A stretch of 64,000 bases of DNA. Source: Nitzschia sp. DOCU1 (Eukaryota > Bacillariophyta > Bacillariophyceae > Bacillariales > Bacillariaceae). Positions 1 through 12,933 of the stretch are shown one piece after another. The notes under the pieces were generated by a model, which did not search any database, was not told the DNA's origin, and saw nothing but the letters and a program-made list of their open reading frames with translations. The stretch spans positions 2,170,001 to 2,234,000 of the forward strand of contig OX595987.1 of assembly GCA_951394045.1 (NCBI GenBank), written 5' to 3'. A program made the position numbers and the translations under genes. Every line of letters starts with the position of its first letter. Within the stretch, counting starts at the first letter, position 1.

Positions 1-1074
<1,074 letters not shown>

Positions 1075-1169
1075 ATGAAGGAATGGATGGATGAGTAGAC
1101 ATGGAATAATGAACTCTTTTTGACAAAGTAAATGCTAGAACGACTTCTCTACATACTAGATAAGATATT

Positions 1170-2219
1170 CTATTCGTTTAACATACCCGCCTGTTTGGCT
1201 CGCTTCAAAATTTTGATCGCCCACTTGTATACGGGAGCATCTACCACAATTCCATTGACGACACAGGCCCCCTTTCCTGCCACGGCAGTCGTTGCTTCGT
1301 ATTCTCGCACACAATCCTGGGCAAATGCAACGTCCTTGGCAGACGGCGCAAAGGTGGCATGAATGGTATCTAATTGCACTGGATGAATCGCTTGCTTGCC
1401 TGTAAATCCCATTTCTCGACCCTGCTGACATTCTTTTTGGAGATCCTCTAGATTTTTGAAATCAATATGGACCATGTCAATGGCTTGTAGGCCATAGGCT
1501 TTGGCGACTGTGACGAGCTGTGACCTGGCATACAACAACTCGGTAGCATTGGGCGTTCGAATCAACTCCAAGTCGGCACAATAATCCTCGGATGCAAAAA
1601 TCAAAGCATCCAAACAAGAAGAATTCACGCCCGCTTGAGCAATTTGTTGTAAATTCAAGAGTCCCTTGGCCGATTCAATGGCCGCCAATATCCGAATATC
1701 GCGGCGATCCGCGTCCGTCGTCATGGCAATGATGCGACTCACAAAGTCAATATCTGACGCATGCTCGATTTTGGGTACCACAATCGACTGCAGACTTGCA
1801 CATGGCAACACTGCTTGTAAATCCTGTAAGGCTAATTTTCCAGTTTCTAATCCATTGATGCGAACGCAGAGTTCGGTCGTGGGCGGAAACAACGTGCCAC
1901 CAGCCGCCTCTTGAAGTGTCTCCACCACCAATTTACGAGCATCGTCCTTTTTGTCAAGTGGAACACCATCTTCTAGATCCAATACAATCGCGTCGGCCTT
2001 TAATCCGGTCGCCTTTTGTATTTTTCGAGGATCGGATCCTGGCACACTCAACAGAGATCGGCGGGGACGTTCGATAGCAATGTTGGAAGCCGCAGCAGCA
2101 GCAGCAGCACTCGTCGAAAAGTGGTGCCGCAAGAAGGTACTTGGTGGTTTGGATCCCTTTAAAATAGAGGCACACACTCGCTGATACGTTGTAGTAGGAA
2201 TGAACTTGATCATGGTCAT
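1170..2219 (-). CDS. CLYBL: CitE/CLYBL-like citramalyl-CoA lyase (HpcH/HpaI aldolase family)
   Basis: Single-exon protein of 349 residues from the ATG at 2219; the frame is open further upstream to 2330. I prefer 2219 (MTMIKFIPTT) because it gives a typical mitochondrial presequence, basic and rich in Ser/Ala, ending near the poly-Ala tract encoded by GCA repeats at about 2090-2110. The family core starts at RRSLLSVPGSDPRKI and continues with AIVLDLEDGVPLDKKDDAR, which includes the Mg-binding acidic motif. The C-terminal GKQAIHP and GKGACVVNG segments match CitE/CLYBL proteins. In animals CLYBL cleaves (3S)-citramalyl-CoA to acetyl-CoA and pyruvate in mitochondria. Malate synthase or malyl-CoA lyase activity is possible in this superfamily, so the exact substrate is inferred. 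Its 3' end converges with the dehydrogenase gene, about 95 bp away. Confidence 0.85.
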   Translation of the reverse strand: MTMIKFIPTTTYQRVCASILKGSKPPSTFLRHHFSTSAAAAAAASNIAIERPRRSLLSVPGSDPRKIQKATGLKADAIVLDLEDGVPLDKKDDARKLVVETLQEAAGGTLFPPTTELCVRINGLETGKLALQDLQAVLPCASLQSIVVPKIEHASDIDFVSRIIAMTTDADRRDIRILAAIESAKGLLNLQQIAQAGVNSSCLDALIFASEDYCADLELIRTPNATELLYARSQLVTVAKAYGLQAIDMVHIDFKNLEDLQKECQQGREMGFTGKQAIHPVQLDTIHATFAPSAKDVAFAQDCVREYEATTAVAGKGACVVNGIVVDAPVYKWAIKILKRAKQAGMLNE

Positions 2220-2587
2220 CTTGTTGTTGTTGAAATGACAGGAGTGCCGCCGACGAGAAACGTCGGCGGTCGGAACGAATTCGCGACATGCAACGAAACG
2301 AGAACGCGATCCATTTTTTGCGAAGCCCAAGATTCACGTGACTGGGCTCGCGATCCAATAAGGCCTATGCGAGTACGTTTGACACAGCTGACTAAAAGTC
2401 TTTCCGTGACCCGTCAATCACCTCCGATCCTCCATCACGCAAACATCATCGGATGGCGATGATGAAGATGTCTGATGCTGGATACATGCAGATGCATCAA
2501 ACCACACTCTAGGGACATTCATCTCTGATCACGTTATAGTTTCTCCTTGTCAGATTCTTGTCCGTACCCAGACACGTCTTGATCAAA
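2220..2587. promoter_or_regulatory. Divergent promoter region between CLYBL-like gene and AQR
   Basis: 368 bp between two divergently transcribed starts, so it should hold both promoters. No confident TATA box or known motif was recognised. The frame of the leftward gene stays open to 2330, so part of this stretch could be coding if the longer start is used. Confidence 0.4.
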
Positions 2588-5500
2588 ATGCCTCCCAAAC
2601 GCAAAAAAGCTAGTAGCAAGGCAGCCGAAGCTGAAACGCCGTCCAAAAAACGAACTGCCGCCGCCCCTCCCCAGGATGAGAAGGCGACCACTCGCAAGCA
2701 TAACCCCACGGTAGAAATCCATGAACTTTACAGGCAATGTGTCATGGATGGATCCGAAAATCAACGAATGGACAAGATTCGAGAGTGGGAAGACAAGGGC
2801 GCCATCACTGAAATTATCTGGCCATTCTTATCATCCCAGCTGGATTCCAAAGAGTACTTTCATGGATGTCACTTGCTGGTTTTGATGGTTGCCTTTCAAT
2901 ACTGGGAAGGAAGTTTTGGTGGCGACTCGAGCGTATTGGATACTTTGAAAGGAAAAGAAGCTATTGACAAAGTCTTGGACATTCTTTTCTACAAGACGCA
3001 ATCCAACGACTATTTGCTGCAGACGCAAATTGTCAACTTTTGCATTGTGGCCTTGGCGAACATTAGTAGTAACGAGGAGTTACGAAGTGGTATACTCACA
3101 CACGTTGCAGGTCCGGCTATTCTGCATTGGATGCCGGTACGGAGGCGAGAACTGGAACTCAAAAAGAGTGCAGGCTTGCGTCGCAAGTTTGCAGGATCGG
3201 AAAAGCAACCTCTTTGGATCGTCGAAAACATCTCGCACGTACTCAGTTTGTTGGAAGGACATTCGGAATATGGAGCTCTGGTCAAAGCATCCTTGGATCC
3301 AAAATCTCATGATGCGGAGGATCTAACGGCGGACGTCCCGCTGGATGTATGGCGATACTTACACCGTTCCCTCGAGCTCTTGATTGATTTGCTTTCGGCA
3401 ACATCGACCAGACTATTTTTAGTAACGTACTTGGACTCCATACATTTCGGTGTCCGATGTCGTCTTGCTGTGGGGCATCGATTTGCCATTCCTGAAAACC
3501 TGAGGCTCATTCAACATCTACTAGGAAGAATCAACGGGCTAGTGTCGTTTCCCTTTGACGATGTGACGCAAAAGCACTTGTCCAAGGTGGACGTGGTCTC
3601 TATGCATCACGGACGCGCCACTATTCTGCAAAAGATGGCCTACCGTCACTTTCCAGAAGAACTCAAGCAAGTGATTTATGCCGGTGTTGGTCTTTTATGT
3701 GGGCGACAAACCAAGAATTCGTACCTGGAACGATCCTTTGTCGGCTTTTCCGACTCGAAGCTGCTCAACCTTTTATTCAAGATGCGATTGATTGCGGAGG
3801 AAGATCCTTCTTTGAGCCGAGACTTTTTATTGCAAGTGCTTGGGAACTATCTGACGATTCCTCCCTATCCCATGGACCAGCTCCATGCGTTTCCATTGTA
3901 TCCTGCCGAATCTTTGCTCTGGGACCACAGTATCATACCGCCCTCCAGCAGTCAGCTCCGTGCCACACAGGTCTTGGCGCTTCCCAAATTGAATTCCAGA
4001 TTTCTCTCGTTTCAAGACTATTTGCTTCGTAATTACGAGCTGGTACGGTTGGAGACGGCTTATGAGATTCGTGCCGACCTGGTCAGTGTCATCAAGCGCG
4101 TTCGACCCGTTCTGCGCCAATCCAATCTTGACGATGAAGGAGATATCCAGGTCAAGACAGAGTTCAATGGGTGGTCTCGTATGGCGCTAGAGCTGGCCAG
4201 ACCTTTTCAAATTATCGAGGTCCAGCCACCGAAATTGGGCGAAACGGTCAGTTCCCAAGTGACGGCAGAAATTGTGATCGATCTCGAACCTTGCGGTGCG
4301 GCGATTCGTCGCGAGTGGGACGAGATTGGAGAATATGATAACTTGTTTCTTCTAGCAATCGATGCTTCCAAAATGACTGGCAACCAGGCACCCATGTTGA
4401 GGGACTACCATTTGCACCACGGAGCACACAAAGCCTGGGACTCGGACAGTGAGCGACGAGTCCCCGATGAAGAGGACAGTACCTTTCCTGCTCGATTTGG
4501 CGTCACTTTAGTGCGCGGTTGCATGGTTGTCCAAGTGCGTAATGAAGCTGGGACTGTGTTGAGTGAGCCAGGAGCGTCAGTACCGGAGGATCAACGCAAC
4601 ACAACCAAACGGATTTTTAAGGTCGTCATGGATAGTGCACAGTATGCAATCGACAGCAAGTCAGGTCAGGGTGCTGAAATGTATCAGGTAAGAATGTGCA
4701 TCGGTTTTGGACAGTCGTTTGGTTCCGCGCGTTACCGGTCTCACGTTATCTTGGTATTTGTTTTAGCAATTCAATCTGGTGGTCCGTAGGCACGGGAGGG
4801 AGAATAATTTCAAGGCCGTTTTGGAAACGATACGTGGTCTACTTAAAGGGGCGGGGTCCATCGATCGCGTGATACCCCCTTGGCTTCAGACGTTGATTCT
4901 CGGGCACGGCGATCCTTTGGCCGCCTCGTACAAGTCAGATACGATGAAGCAGTACGCGATGAATACAGTTGGAGTTAACAAGCCAACGGATTATCTGGAT
5001 TTTGGTGATACTTTCCTGGACTTGTCTCATCTGCAAGAGTCGTTTGATGGGGAAGTGTTGGTTGAAGGAAGTGACAAACTCGACACGAACAAGCGCCACA
5101 ACTTCAAAGTTCGATTTTCGGAGGGGAAAGGCCAGGGTGGATCCAAGACCACGAAGATCGAAGCTGTTGCCACGCGACACCCCGAAAAGTCGCTGGGGAA
5201 TCCAGTCAGGTTTACTCCTGTACAAGTGGGAGCAATCCGTTCAGGACTGTCACCCGGGCTCACATTGGTCGTAGGACCACCGGGAACAGGGAAAACCGAC
5301 GTGGCTGTCCAAATCATAGCAAGTCTGTATCACTCCTACCCAACTCAGAGGACAATCATCATTACCCACTCAAATGCTGCGCTAAATGATATCTTTTCCA
5401 AGGTTATGGCGCGTGGTGACGTGGACGAGCGCTACTTTGTTCGACTGGGAGCTGGGGAACGAGACCTGGAAACTGATTCTTCGCACGACTTTACCAAAAT

Positions 5501-7066
5501 CGGCAGAGTCGCATACTCTATCCATCGTCGAGACGAGCTGTTGGAGCAGGTGCAGCAGTTGTCTGAATCCCTGGGAATCAGTGGCAAGGCACAGCGGGGG
5601 CCAGATGGCTCGCCCTCGTACACATGTGAAACTGCAGAATACTTCAACAAGCACCAGATTCAACGCCAACAAAAGATTTTCGACAAGAAGGTTGCAGAAA
5701 TGGGCACCTCTGATAACGACACGGACGTGGGCCAAATGTTTCCGTTTAGTGCGTACTTTGGCTGCACGGGAGTCACACTCGGCGAAGCTAAACGCTATTT
5801 TGCTCGCTTGGAGAGCATTTTCAGTGAACTATCTGAATACCGACCCTTTGAATTGCTTCGCTCTCAACGCCAACGGGCTGATTATCTCATCACCAAGCAG
5901 GCACGTATTGTGGCAATGACCTGTACTCACGCCGCCATCGCGCGGTCCAGCCTCATGGACATTGGATTTGAATACGACAACATTGTCATGGAGGAGTCCG
6001 GTCAAATGCTGGAGATCGAATCTTTCATCCCATTCTTGCTCCAAAAAGGAAGATCAGACGACTCTGTATCCGGCTTATCTCGATTGAAAAGGGTGTGCAT
6101 GCTTGGGGACCACAACCAGCTCCCGCCGGTCGTGAAGAATTCGTCGTTTTCCAAATTCAGCAACTTGGACCAGAGTTTGTTCTCTCGGTTGATTCGACTT
6201 GGTGTTCCTTACGTTGAACTCGACAAGCAGGGTCGTGCCAGGCCTGAACTTATGCGGCTTTACAGGTACGTTGCCGTGACGCGTTGCTGGTTGGATAAGC
6301 TCGCATCCGTCGATTCTAACATTTCTTCTTTTGAAAACGAAGTTGGCGTTATAACAACTTGGGGAACCTGGCCCATGTCACACAAGCATCAGAGTTTCGG
6401 CTTGCAAACCCTGGATTCGCTTACCCATTTCAGCTCATCGATGTTGGCGACTTTGAGGGCAAGGGTGAAACAACTCCAACCCCCTATTTCTACCAGAATC
6501 TCGGCGAGGCCGAGTATGTAGTTGCACTTTTCCAATACATGGTGCTCATTGGATATGCACCGGAAAAGATCTCCATCCTTACCACTTATAATGGTCAGAA
6601 AGATCTTATTTCTGACATCATAAAGCAACGCTGTGGTGTAGGGACCCCTTTGGCGGGAGTTGCCCCGAAGGTTGTGTCCACTGTCGATCAGTATCAAGGT
6701 CAACAGAATGATATCATTTTGCTCTCTTTGGTACGTACCAAAACAGTGGGGCACCTCCGGGATATTCGACGTCTGGTGGTTGCGGTCTCTCGTGCCCGCC
6801 TGGGCCTCTACGTCTTCTGTCGGGAAGATATCTTTTGCAAATCGCACGAATTGAAGAAAACTATGGATCAGTTTCTTGACCGCCCTACCAAGTTGCAACT
6901 AGTGCTCGGCGAAACGACCTCACCGGATGCTGAGATTGAACGACAAGTCGCAGAGGAGGTCCCGAAAGACAAAGTGTTTACTGTCGAAGATGTGTCACAT
7001 CTCGGATCCATCGTCCACTCTATGCAAGAAGACTTGTTGGCGCAAGCAGAGATGCAAGAAGAATAA
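2588..7066 (+). CDS. AQR: Spliceosomal RNA helicase Aquarius (intron-binding protein 160)
   Basis: Superfamily 1 helicase that binds intron RNA near the branch point as part of the intron-binding complex in the nucleus. Exons 2588-4687, 4767-6265 and 6343-7066 (introns of 79 and 77 bp) give 1,440 residues, close to the roughly 1,480 of animal AQR. The start MPPKRKKASSK is basic and followed by the Aquarius N-terminal armadillo-like region. The first splice yields MYQQFNLVVRRHGRENNFKAV in pieces that match the family; the second restores RYNNLGNL. Helicase motifs: Walker [11 protein letters not shown] near residue 870, MTCTHAAIAR, the motif II region MEESGQMLEIESFIP, GDHNQLPPVV, and the late motifs DQYQGQQND and VAVSRAR. 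The tail is acidic. An in-frame ATG also exists at 2558. Start choice aside, identity is secure. Confidence 0.95.
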
Positions 7067-7281
7067 TCAGGAGGAGTAATGACATGTAAAAATATAGCTA
7101 GAAGAATTAAGGCTGAAAGAAGGGTGTAGGCGGCAGCGTGAGGACAAAATTTCTATCGTCGAAGCACATCTCGAATCTATCGGCGCAGACCAAGGCGCAA
7201 GTAGTGTATAACTCCGAACCTCTATGGCACATACTCAAACAGATCTTAGCTTAAACGGTATTCCGAGCAAAGATAGAAGAT

Positions 7282-8079
7282 TTACTTGGTCGGAAGTGTA
7301 CCACCACGGGCCAGAATAGCTTCCTCCTTCGGCGTGAGCTGTCGTGCGGCAAGATCGCCAGTGGGGTTTGCTGCCTTTTCCTTCTCGGCGGCGGTCATGA
7401 GTCGCTCCTTCCAAAGATCGTTTTTGTAAGGGCGTCCTCCTCCCTTTGCCTCATCCAAGTCGCCTTCATATTCAAACTTTCGAAGAAAGGCAGGGTTGTA
7501 CGGGGACCCAGGCTGGGTGTAATATGCTTCCGGCGCGTGAGGCGGCAAACCGACAATCGGGTTGCCGATGCCGTATCCACGAGAACGGATTTGCGATTGA
7601 TTGTGCATGCCATTGAAGTTGAAGACTTCGTTTTGGTAGCCAATGTTGTGGTTAAACGGTGCATCCGAGGGAGCGTTGGAAGTGATTCGCTGCTTCATGT
7701 ATTCAAAGTGCTGCTCCTCTTGGCTTGGCGCGGCATCGTTCATGGAAACCATCCAACCATGCCATTCCGGGGGCACCATGGTAGCATCAAAGTTGTGCAA
7801 ATCCGCTGGTTCCACCCATCGATGCTGACCGAAAGGATAGTCCACCCTATTCTCATAGTAGCGGTTGCCCATGGCATCGCATCCCATGTACGTTCCCATC
7901 TTGAAGGGATAGTCTCCATTCTAAACGTTGGCGGGAAGATTCACTATCAGCAAGAATGAATAAGGAAATTCACCCCTTCGAATACGAAAACTCACCGTGT
8001 ACATGTGGTAGTAAAGATTCTTCCATCCTCCTCGGTACTTGAGAGCAGCACGGAAGTTTTCAATCAGTCCCCACACCAT
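7282..8079 (-). CDS. NDUFA12: NADH:ubiquinone oxidoreductase (complex I) subunit NDUFA12 / B17.2
   Basis: Accessory subunit of mitochondrial complex I, peripheral to the matrix arm. A short first exon, 7996-8079, encodes 28 residues (MVWGLIENFRAALKYRGG and on) and joins the second exon, 7282-7920, through a 75 bp GT..AG intron in phase 0. The total is 240 residues. Family signatures are GNRYYEN, the PFGQHRWVEP segment and PPEWHGWMVSMNDAAPS, the hallmark of the B17.2 fold. The protein is longer than the roughly 145-residue animal subunit because of a C-terminal extension ending in LAARQLTPKEEAILARGG, a stretch also rich in Lys and Glu. No separate presequence is visible, as is usual for this subunit. 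The next gene downstream is on the same strand but not evidently related. Confidence 0.9.
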
Positions 8080-8410
8080 GGTCAAATATCAGTTTTTCAA
8101 CAATATAATTCACTGGCCTTGAAATGAATAATAACAACAACCAAGTCAAGCAGTTGAATAAGAAAAGTGGGCGATAGGGAAAAACGAAGTGCGTCCGTCT
8201 CGCTGTGTCTCTCTGCGTGCTTCGCCGCAACAACGTGTATTGTGCTTGAGAGCTCGTGGAACTCGTACTTGACTGAAACGTGACTGGGGTCAGAAGCAGA
8301 GAGCAGAGTATTAGCAGTGCCAAAATGTGCATCCTCTGTATTTGTTGTATTCGACAAAGCACAAAAGAGTAACAGTCATTAATCAAACGAGCTTAGCTAG
8401 GTTACTTCAA
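8080..8410. other. Intergenic, upstream of NDUFA12
   Basis: 331 bp between the start of NDUFA12 and the 3' end of the upstream decarboxylase gene, both on the minus strand. It should carry the NDUFA12 promoter. Small open frames here lack family features; nothing else recognised. Confidence 0.4.
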
Positions 8411-10165
8411 TTAGTTTTCAATGCTTCTTTTGCCTGTAGAGGCCATACTTGTCCATGCCGCGCTCGATAGCAATGCCAAAGGCGACGATCTATGAAATGG
8501 ATCTATTCGTCCATACCTATGCGCACTCTCGCATAGCTCTGCAACAAATCGATCGATCTTGCGGTGTGTGACATTGGGCATGACCACGACATGCGCAATA
8601 TCCTCTTCGCACGCGAGTTGCCACCGTTTGATAAACGCATCTTCAGCGGGGCGCTCCAGCACCACAGTGGAACTCAAGTCATTTAACCGACACGAGAAAC
8701 CAACTTCTGTCAACTTATCGCGTAAGTAGCGAGCAGCGTCCATACAGTACCTGTGATTGGGTGAAAGAACCATGCAGACGACACGACCAAGTTTCAGGTC
8801 ACGGCACGACAAAATCAACCTTGCGGAACCAAAGGATACTCACATCACATCTTGTTGGATTCCAGCTAGACCCTTCTTCCGTAGACTATACCACATATAC
8901 AACGCTGCCTGACCATTCCGGCTCCCCATTATCGTCGTGTCGACACTATTCAAGTAGTCAATGTGCTGCTTCACATTCTCCACATGTTCCTTTCGACAAA
9001 GGGCTACCCCACAAGGCATTGGGGAACCTAGCATTTTGTGGCCGCTGACGGCCATGGAATCAATTGGCTTTTGAAAGGATACTTCGGGTGCGTTATCCAG
9101 AAAGGGCATCATAAGGGCAAAAAGTGCACCGTCGCAGTGAATATAGAAGCGATCGCGGGGTATGTCGAGCATTTGAAGGATACCCAGAATTCGATCCAAA
9201 TTGTCCACCGCCCCCTTTACCGTCGTGCCAATGTTGACATTCAGAATGACAGGGAATTCTCGGTTCCGATCAATCTCTTCAGCTAGCAAATTGTAATTGA
9301 TTTCCCCCATGGGTAGCGTCGGAATCGACCTGCAGTCCATTCGGTAGTATCGTGCTGCCTTGAAAATGGAGTAGTGCGACTCCTGCGAAGTGTAGAGAAT
9401 TCCATCGGGAAAGGCCTCTCGAGCCATCAAGATACCATGCAAGTTGCCCTCTGTTCCACTTGTGGTCACATATCCCCAGTATGAATTCGGTTCCATCTTC
9501 CACAAATTGGCGAAAAAGTCAATGACGGCAATTTCAAACTGCCGCGAATGGACTCCGTAGTTCGAGGGGACAAAGGGGTCTCCAAGATTATTGATAGAGT
9601 ACCTCATAAAGCTATAAAGTTCCGAATGATCGTACATGAGATTGTAAGGATATCCCAAGTGAACCGATGACCGCTGTTGCAAGTGACGGTCATACGCTTC
9701 CAGAATGGCCGACTCGGTAGGTACCTCCATCTGGTCCTGCGCAGTCAGGGGAATTCGGACCGCTTCATCGGCAAGACATGCCTGATCCGATACCGACAAT
9801 GAAGATTCAGGAGTTTCGGTTCCGGCCCCCCATGCATCGTAAATTGCCCACGGAGACGGTGTCCCCGCCTTGGCCCGATGAAACGTCAAGTCGTCCACTC
9901 GAGGATCGACAGCTTCTCGGTTTGGCGGCGCCACATTTGTTGTTTCAGGGAACTCGTCTTCATCGTCAGAATAAGTGGTGCTCAAGGGGTCAACAGCCGT
10001 GGAAAAGTTTTGAGAATGAAAGTATCGACAATTTTGATGTTTCGTAAAAAATGACATGGTTCTCCCCGCCGAACCAATGCCGATCGGCAGACGGGTTCTC
10101 AAGGCCAGCCTCGAGGCTAACGACGCTAAATAAAGCATGGCACCAAACGATTGTGACTGTGTCAA
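8411..10165 (-). CDS. PLP-dependent group II decarboxylase, serine decarboxylase-like, mitochondrion-targeted
   Basis: Exons 8844-10165 and 8411-8750, joined by a 93 bp intron (GTGAGT donor); the codon split across it restores M-Y-C-M-D-A-A. The product has 553 residues. The first 50 or so, rich in Arg, Leu and Ser with few acids, look like a mitochondrial presequence; a second ATG at residue 10 would give a better one. The catalytic core shows VTTSGTEGNLHGI (cofactor binding), HCDGALFALMMPF and the Schiff-base lysine in VSGHKMLG. The second exon holds LNDLSSTVVLERP and AHVVVMPNVT, strongly like plant serine decarboxylase and the related histidine-decarboxylase-like enzymes. In plants this reaction makes ethanolamine for phospholipids and choline. 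Substrate and mitochondrial location are inferred. The last 30 residues do not resemble the family, so a missed 3' intron is possible. Confidence 0.85.
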
Positions 10166-10848
10166 TGGATGGTTTCAGAACTGGTCAGATGAGACAATCC
10201 TGGAGGTTTGTTGGTCTAAAGGAACCAACGCTTTCTCTTCTGTCCTTGCGATTAGAATGATGTGTACTGTAAACGTGATGAACAATTGACGCTTGGCCAT
10301 CGGATCGGAAGGCTGATCGATGACGAGTTTTGATGATGGATCGATGATTGGCCACATGTGCGTCTTTCTCCCGTCGGGCGCGCGCGGAGGTGAGCGGCGA
10401 AAAATGAGTCAGATTTGGTCATAGCAGTCGGCTGTGAAGAATCTTCTTCTTTTGGCTCCGTTGGCGGACGTCCCATCGACGTTGTTGTTGGTCCCCTCGA
10501 GCTGGTCAGCGTTTCGCACTTGGCGTTATGAACCCATATGATCGTCGGAAGAGCTGCGACATGGGCGGAACATGACAATAATTAAGCCTGGGACTGAAGC
10601 AATAAATGAAGTCTCCTTAATTTCGTTCGTCCTTCACTCCTTTCAGAGGGTGTTATTTTCTTCGCACAGTTTCCTCGTTGTGGATGTGGTGGCCAACCGC
10701 GGGAACGGGCTGTTCCATCCATCCAAAAACCATGATTTTGGGGCTGATGATGGTTCAACGATCTTACTTTCTTGCTTGTCGGATCCGCACAATATATCTG
10801 TCGTTTCAACTTCTCAGCGCCAATCCTTTGGTTTGAATATCTGCAACG
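10166..10848. promoter_or_regulatory. Divergent intergenic region between decarboxylase and U2AF2
   Basis: 683 bp upstream of two diverging genes. It contains only short overlapping open frames without family features. Presumed promoters and 5' untranslated regions; no specific motif identified. Confidence 0.35.
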
Positions 10849-12933
10849 ATGAGTGGGAGAGGCCGAGGTGTTGATAATGCCCCAGCTTGGATGAGCCGTG
10901 GAGGTGGAGGTCCAGGCTCAGATGGCAGTGGCCCTCCGGGCCTCGAACATGATGCTTTCGGGCGATTGCAACGTGGTCCTCCTCCTCAGGGGGATCCGAT
11001 GCGGGGACCCTTGCCTGGGTACCCACCTGGACTGCCGCCTCCCAGGGGTCCTTCACCACGAGGAGGCCCGCCTCCATATGGTGATAGATTCCCACCACCT
11101 GGCGGTGATAGGTACGACAATAGAGGGCCTCCACCGAGGGGCTTTGATGATCGCCGAGGAGGCCGTTACAGTAGGGGCCCACCACCTGATCAGTTCCGCG
11201 GAGGAAGAGGGCGTGGTCCACCACCGCCGCCTCCGAATCGACGGCCTCGTGCAGCCAACGGTACAGGCATCACATTTCGATCGTTTGAAGAGGAAAGAGA
11301 CTGGGTCAATGAACGCCGGCGGAAGAGATTGGCGAGGAAAACCAAATTTGACCAACCTCCGACTCCTCAGCAGCTGGCGACGGATGCTGCTGTTATGGCA
11401 CTGTCTAATCCTGCAGCGACAGACTTTGCCGGAATTCCTGCTGATAGAAACTTTGCAGCTGTCCCTCAGCAGACGCGCCATGCTCGGCGTCTCTACATTG
11501 GACATTTACCGCCCAACGTGACGGAACAAGAGTTGCACGTCTTTTTCCGTTCGGCAATCGAGCTGGCCCTTGTAGAAAAGCCGCTCGACGGCGAGGACCC
11601 GATCCTATCTGTGTACATTAATCACGAGAGGCGCTTTTGTTTCCTGGAGTTCAAAACGGTTGAGATGGCTACTGCATGTCTCGAGTTGGACGGCATTGAC
11701 ATTCATGGTAAGGGAAAAGTCAAGGTAAAACGTCCCAACGACTACAACCCTTCCATGGCACCAAAGATCCATCCGTCAGCAATTCCAGTATTAGATGTCA
11801 GTCGACTTGGAATCATTAGTGGAACAGTACAGGACGGCCCTAACAAAATCTTCATTGGAGGTACGTTGTTCCAACGGAGAATGCTTTTTGCTTGTGTTTC
11901 TTCTATGCAGCGCGTTCACAATGTTTTGCCCTCGACGAAATAGGTTTGCATTACCACCTCACAGAAGATCAAGTTCTTGAACTTCTCCAAGCCTTTGGCA
12001 AGGTCAAGGCATTTCATTTGGTCAAGAATGAACCTGATTCCCTGACAAGTAAGGGATACTGTTTTGTTGAGTTCTCAGATCCAAATGTCACTCCAGTAGC
12101 AGTCATTGGATTGAATGGGATGGATCTAGGTGGAGGAAAAGTCTTGACAGCGCGTGTGGCGGGTGAACGAAGCGGTGGCATGATTGGCTCACCCACCATG
12201 GCATCGATGATGGGCGGGGCTCCTGTGCCGCCACTCCCAGCACAACCACGACCCGATGCCATTATCATTGGCGGTTATGATGTGGAAGAGTTGATTGATG
12301 CGGCCATGGGACTACGGCCGATGCCACTGGCACCAACACACGTGGATCAATTCGGCGTTCCGATTACACGAACAGCTCCGACAGCCGCTGTTCCATCTAC
12401 CTTGGTGCCTTCTCTTGGCGCTTCCTCTTCTGGAGCCGTTCCACCGTTGCCTCCAGGTGCTTCGGCACTGGATATTGCCAATGCGGCTTTGGATGCTGCC
12501 ATGGGAAATGTACCTCTTGGGGCTCCACAGGCTCCCCCGAGAACCCGGATCTTGGTGCTTCTGAACATGGTAGGGGAGGATGATCTTGCTACTGAAGACG
12601 ATTACGAAGGACTCAAGGATGAAGTTCAAGAAGAATGTGCGAAATTCGGCCGATTGATGGGGATGAAAATTCCTCGGACCGCCTCAGGAACGGTTCAACC
12701 GAGTGCCATCAAAAAGATCTTTCTGGAATATGCGACCGTGCAAGACGCGGCGAATGCGGAACGAGAGTTGGCAGGACGACAATTCGGCCCGAACGTGGTG
12801 GAGGTACGTGCTATATGTAAAGACAGAACAGGGGACGTTTGCAACATGCTGATCGATCATTCATGCTCTTTTTTTGACTGTTTAGGCGAGCTACTACAGC
12901 GAAGATGAATATCTCAGAGGAATCCTTCGATGA
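10849..12933 (+). CDS. U2AF2: U2 snRNP auxiliary factor large subunit (U2AF65)
   Basis: Splicing factor that recognises the polypyrimidine tract at 3' splice sites. Exons 10849-11860, 11944-12803 and 12886-12933 (introns of 83 and 82 bp) encode 639 residues. The N-terminal 140 residues are Gly/Pro/Arg-rich and not a classical RS domain. RRM1 starts at RLYIGHLPPNV and has RFCFLEFK; RRM2 starts at KIFIGG, continuing across the splice into LHYHLTEDQV, and has KGYCFVEF. The C-terminal U2AF-homology motif domain starts at RILVLLNMV and carries the diagnostic R-x-F as GRQF. The last exon adds only 15 residues (ASYYSEDEYLRGILR). The linker between RRM2 and the third domain is unusually long, Pro/Ala-rich and about 130 residues. 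Identity is firm. Confidence 0.93.

Noticed and set aside
8420..8490. Alternative minus-strand frame at the end of the decarboxylase gene reading IERGMDKYGLYRQ
   Set aside because: It looks protein-like, but no GT..AG intron of credible length shifts the decarboxylase into it.
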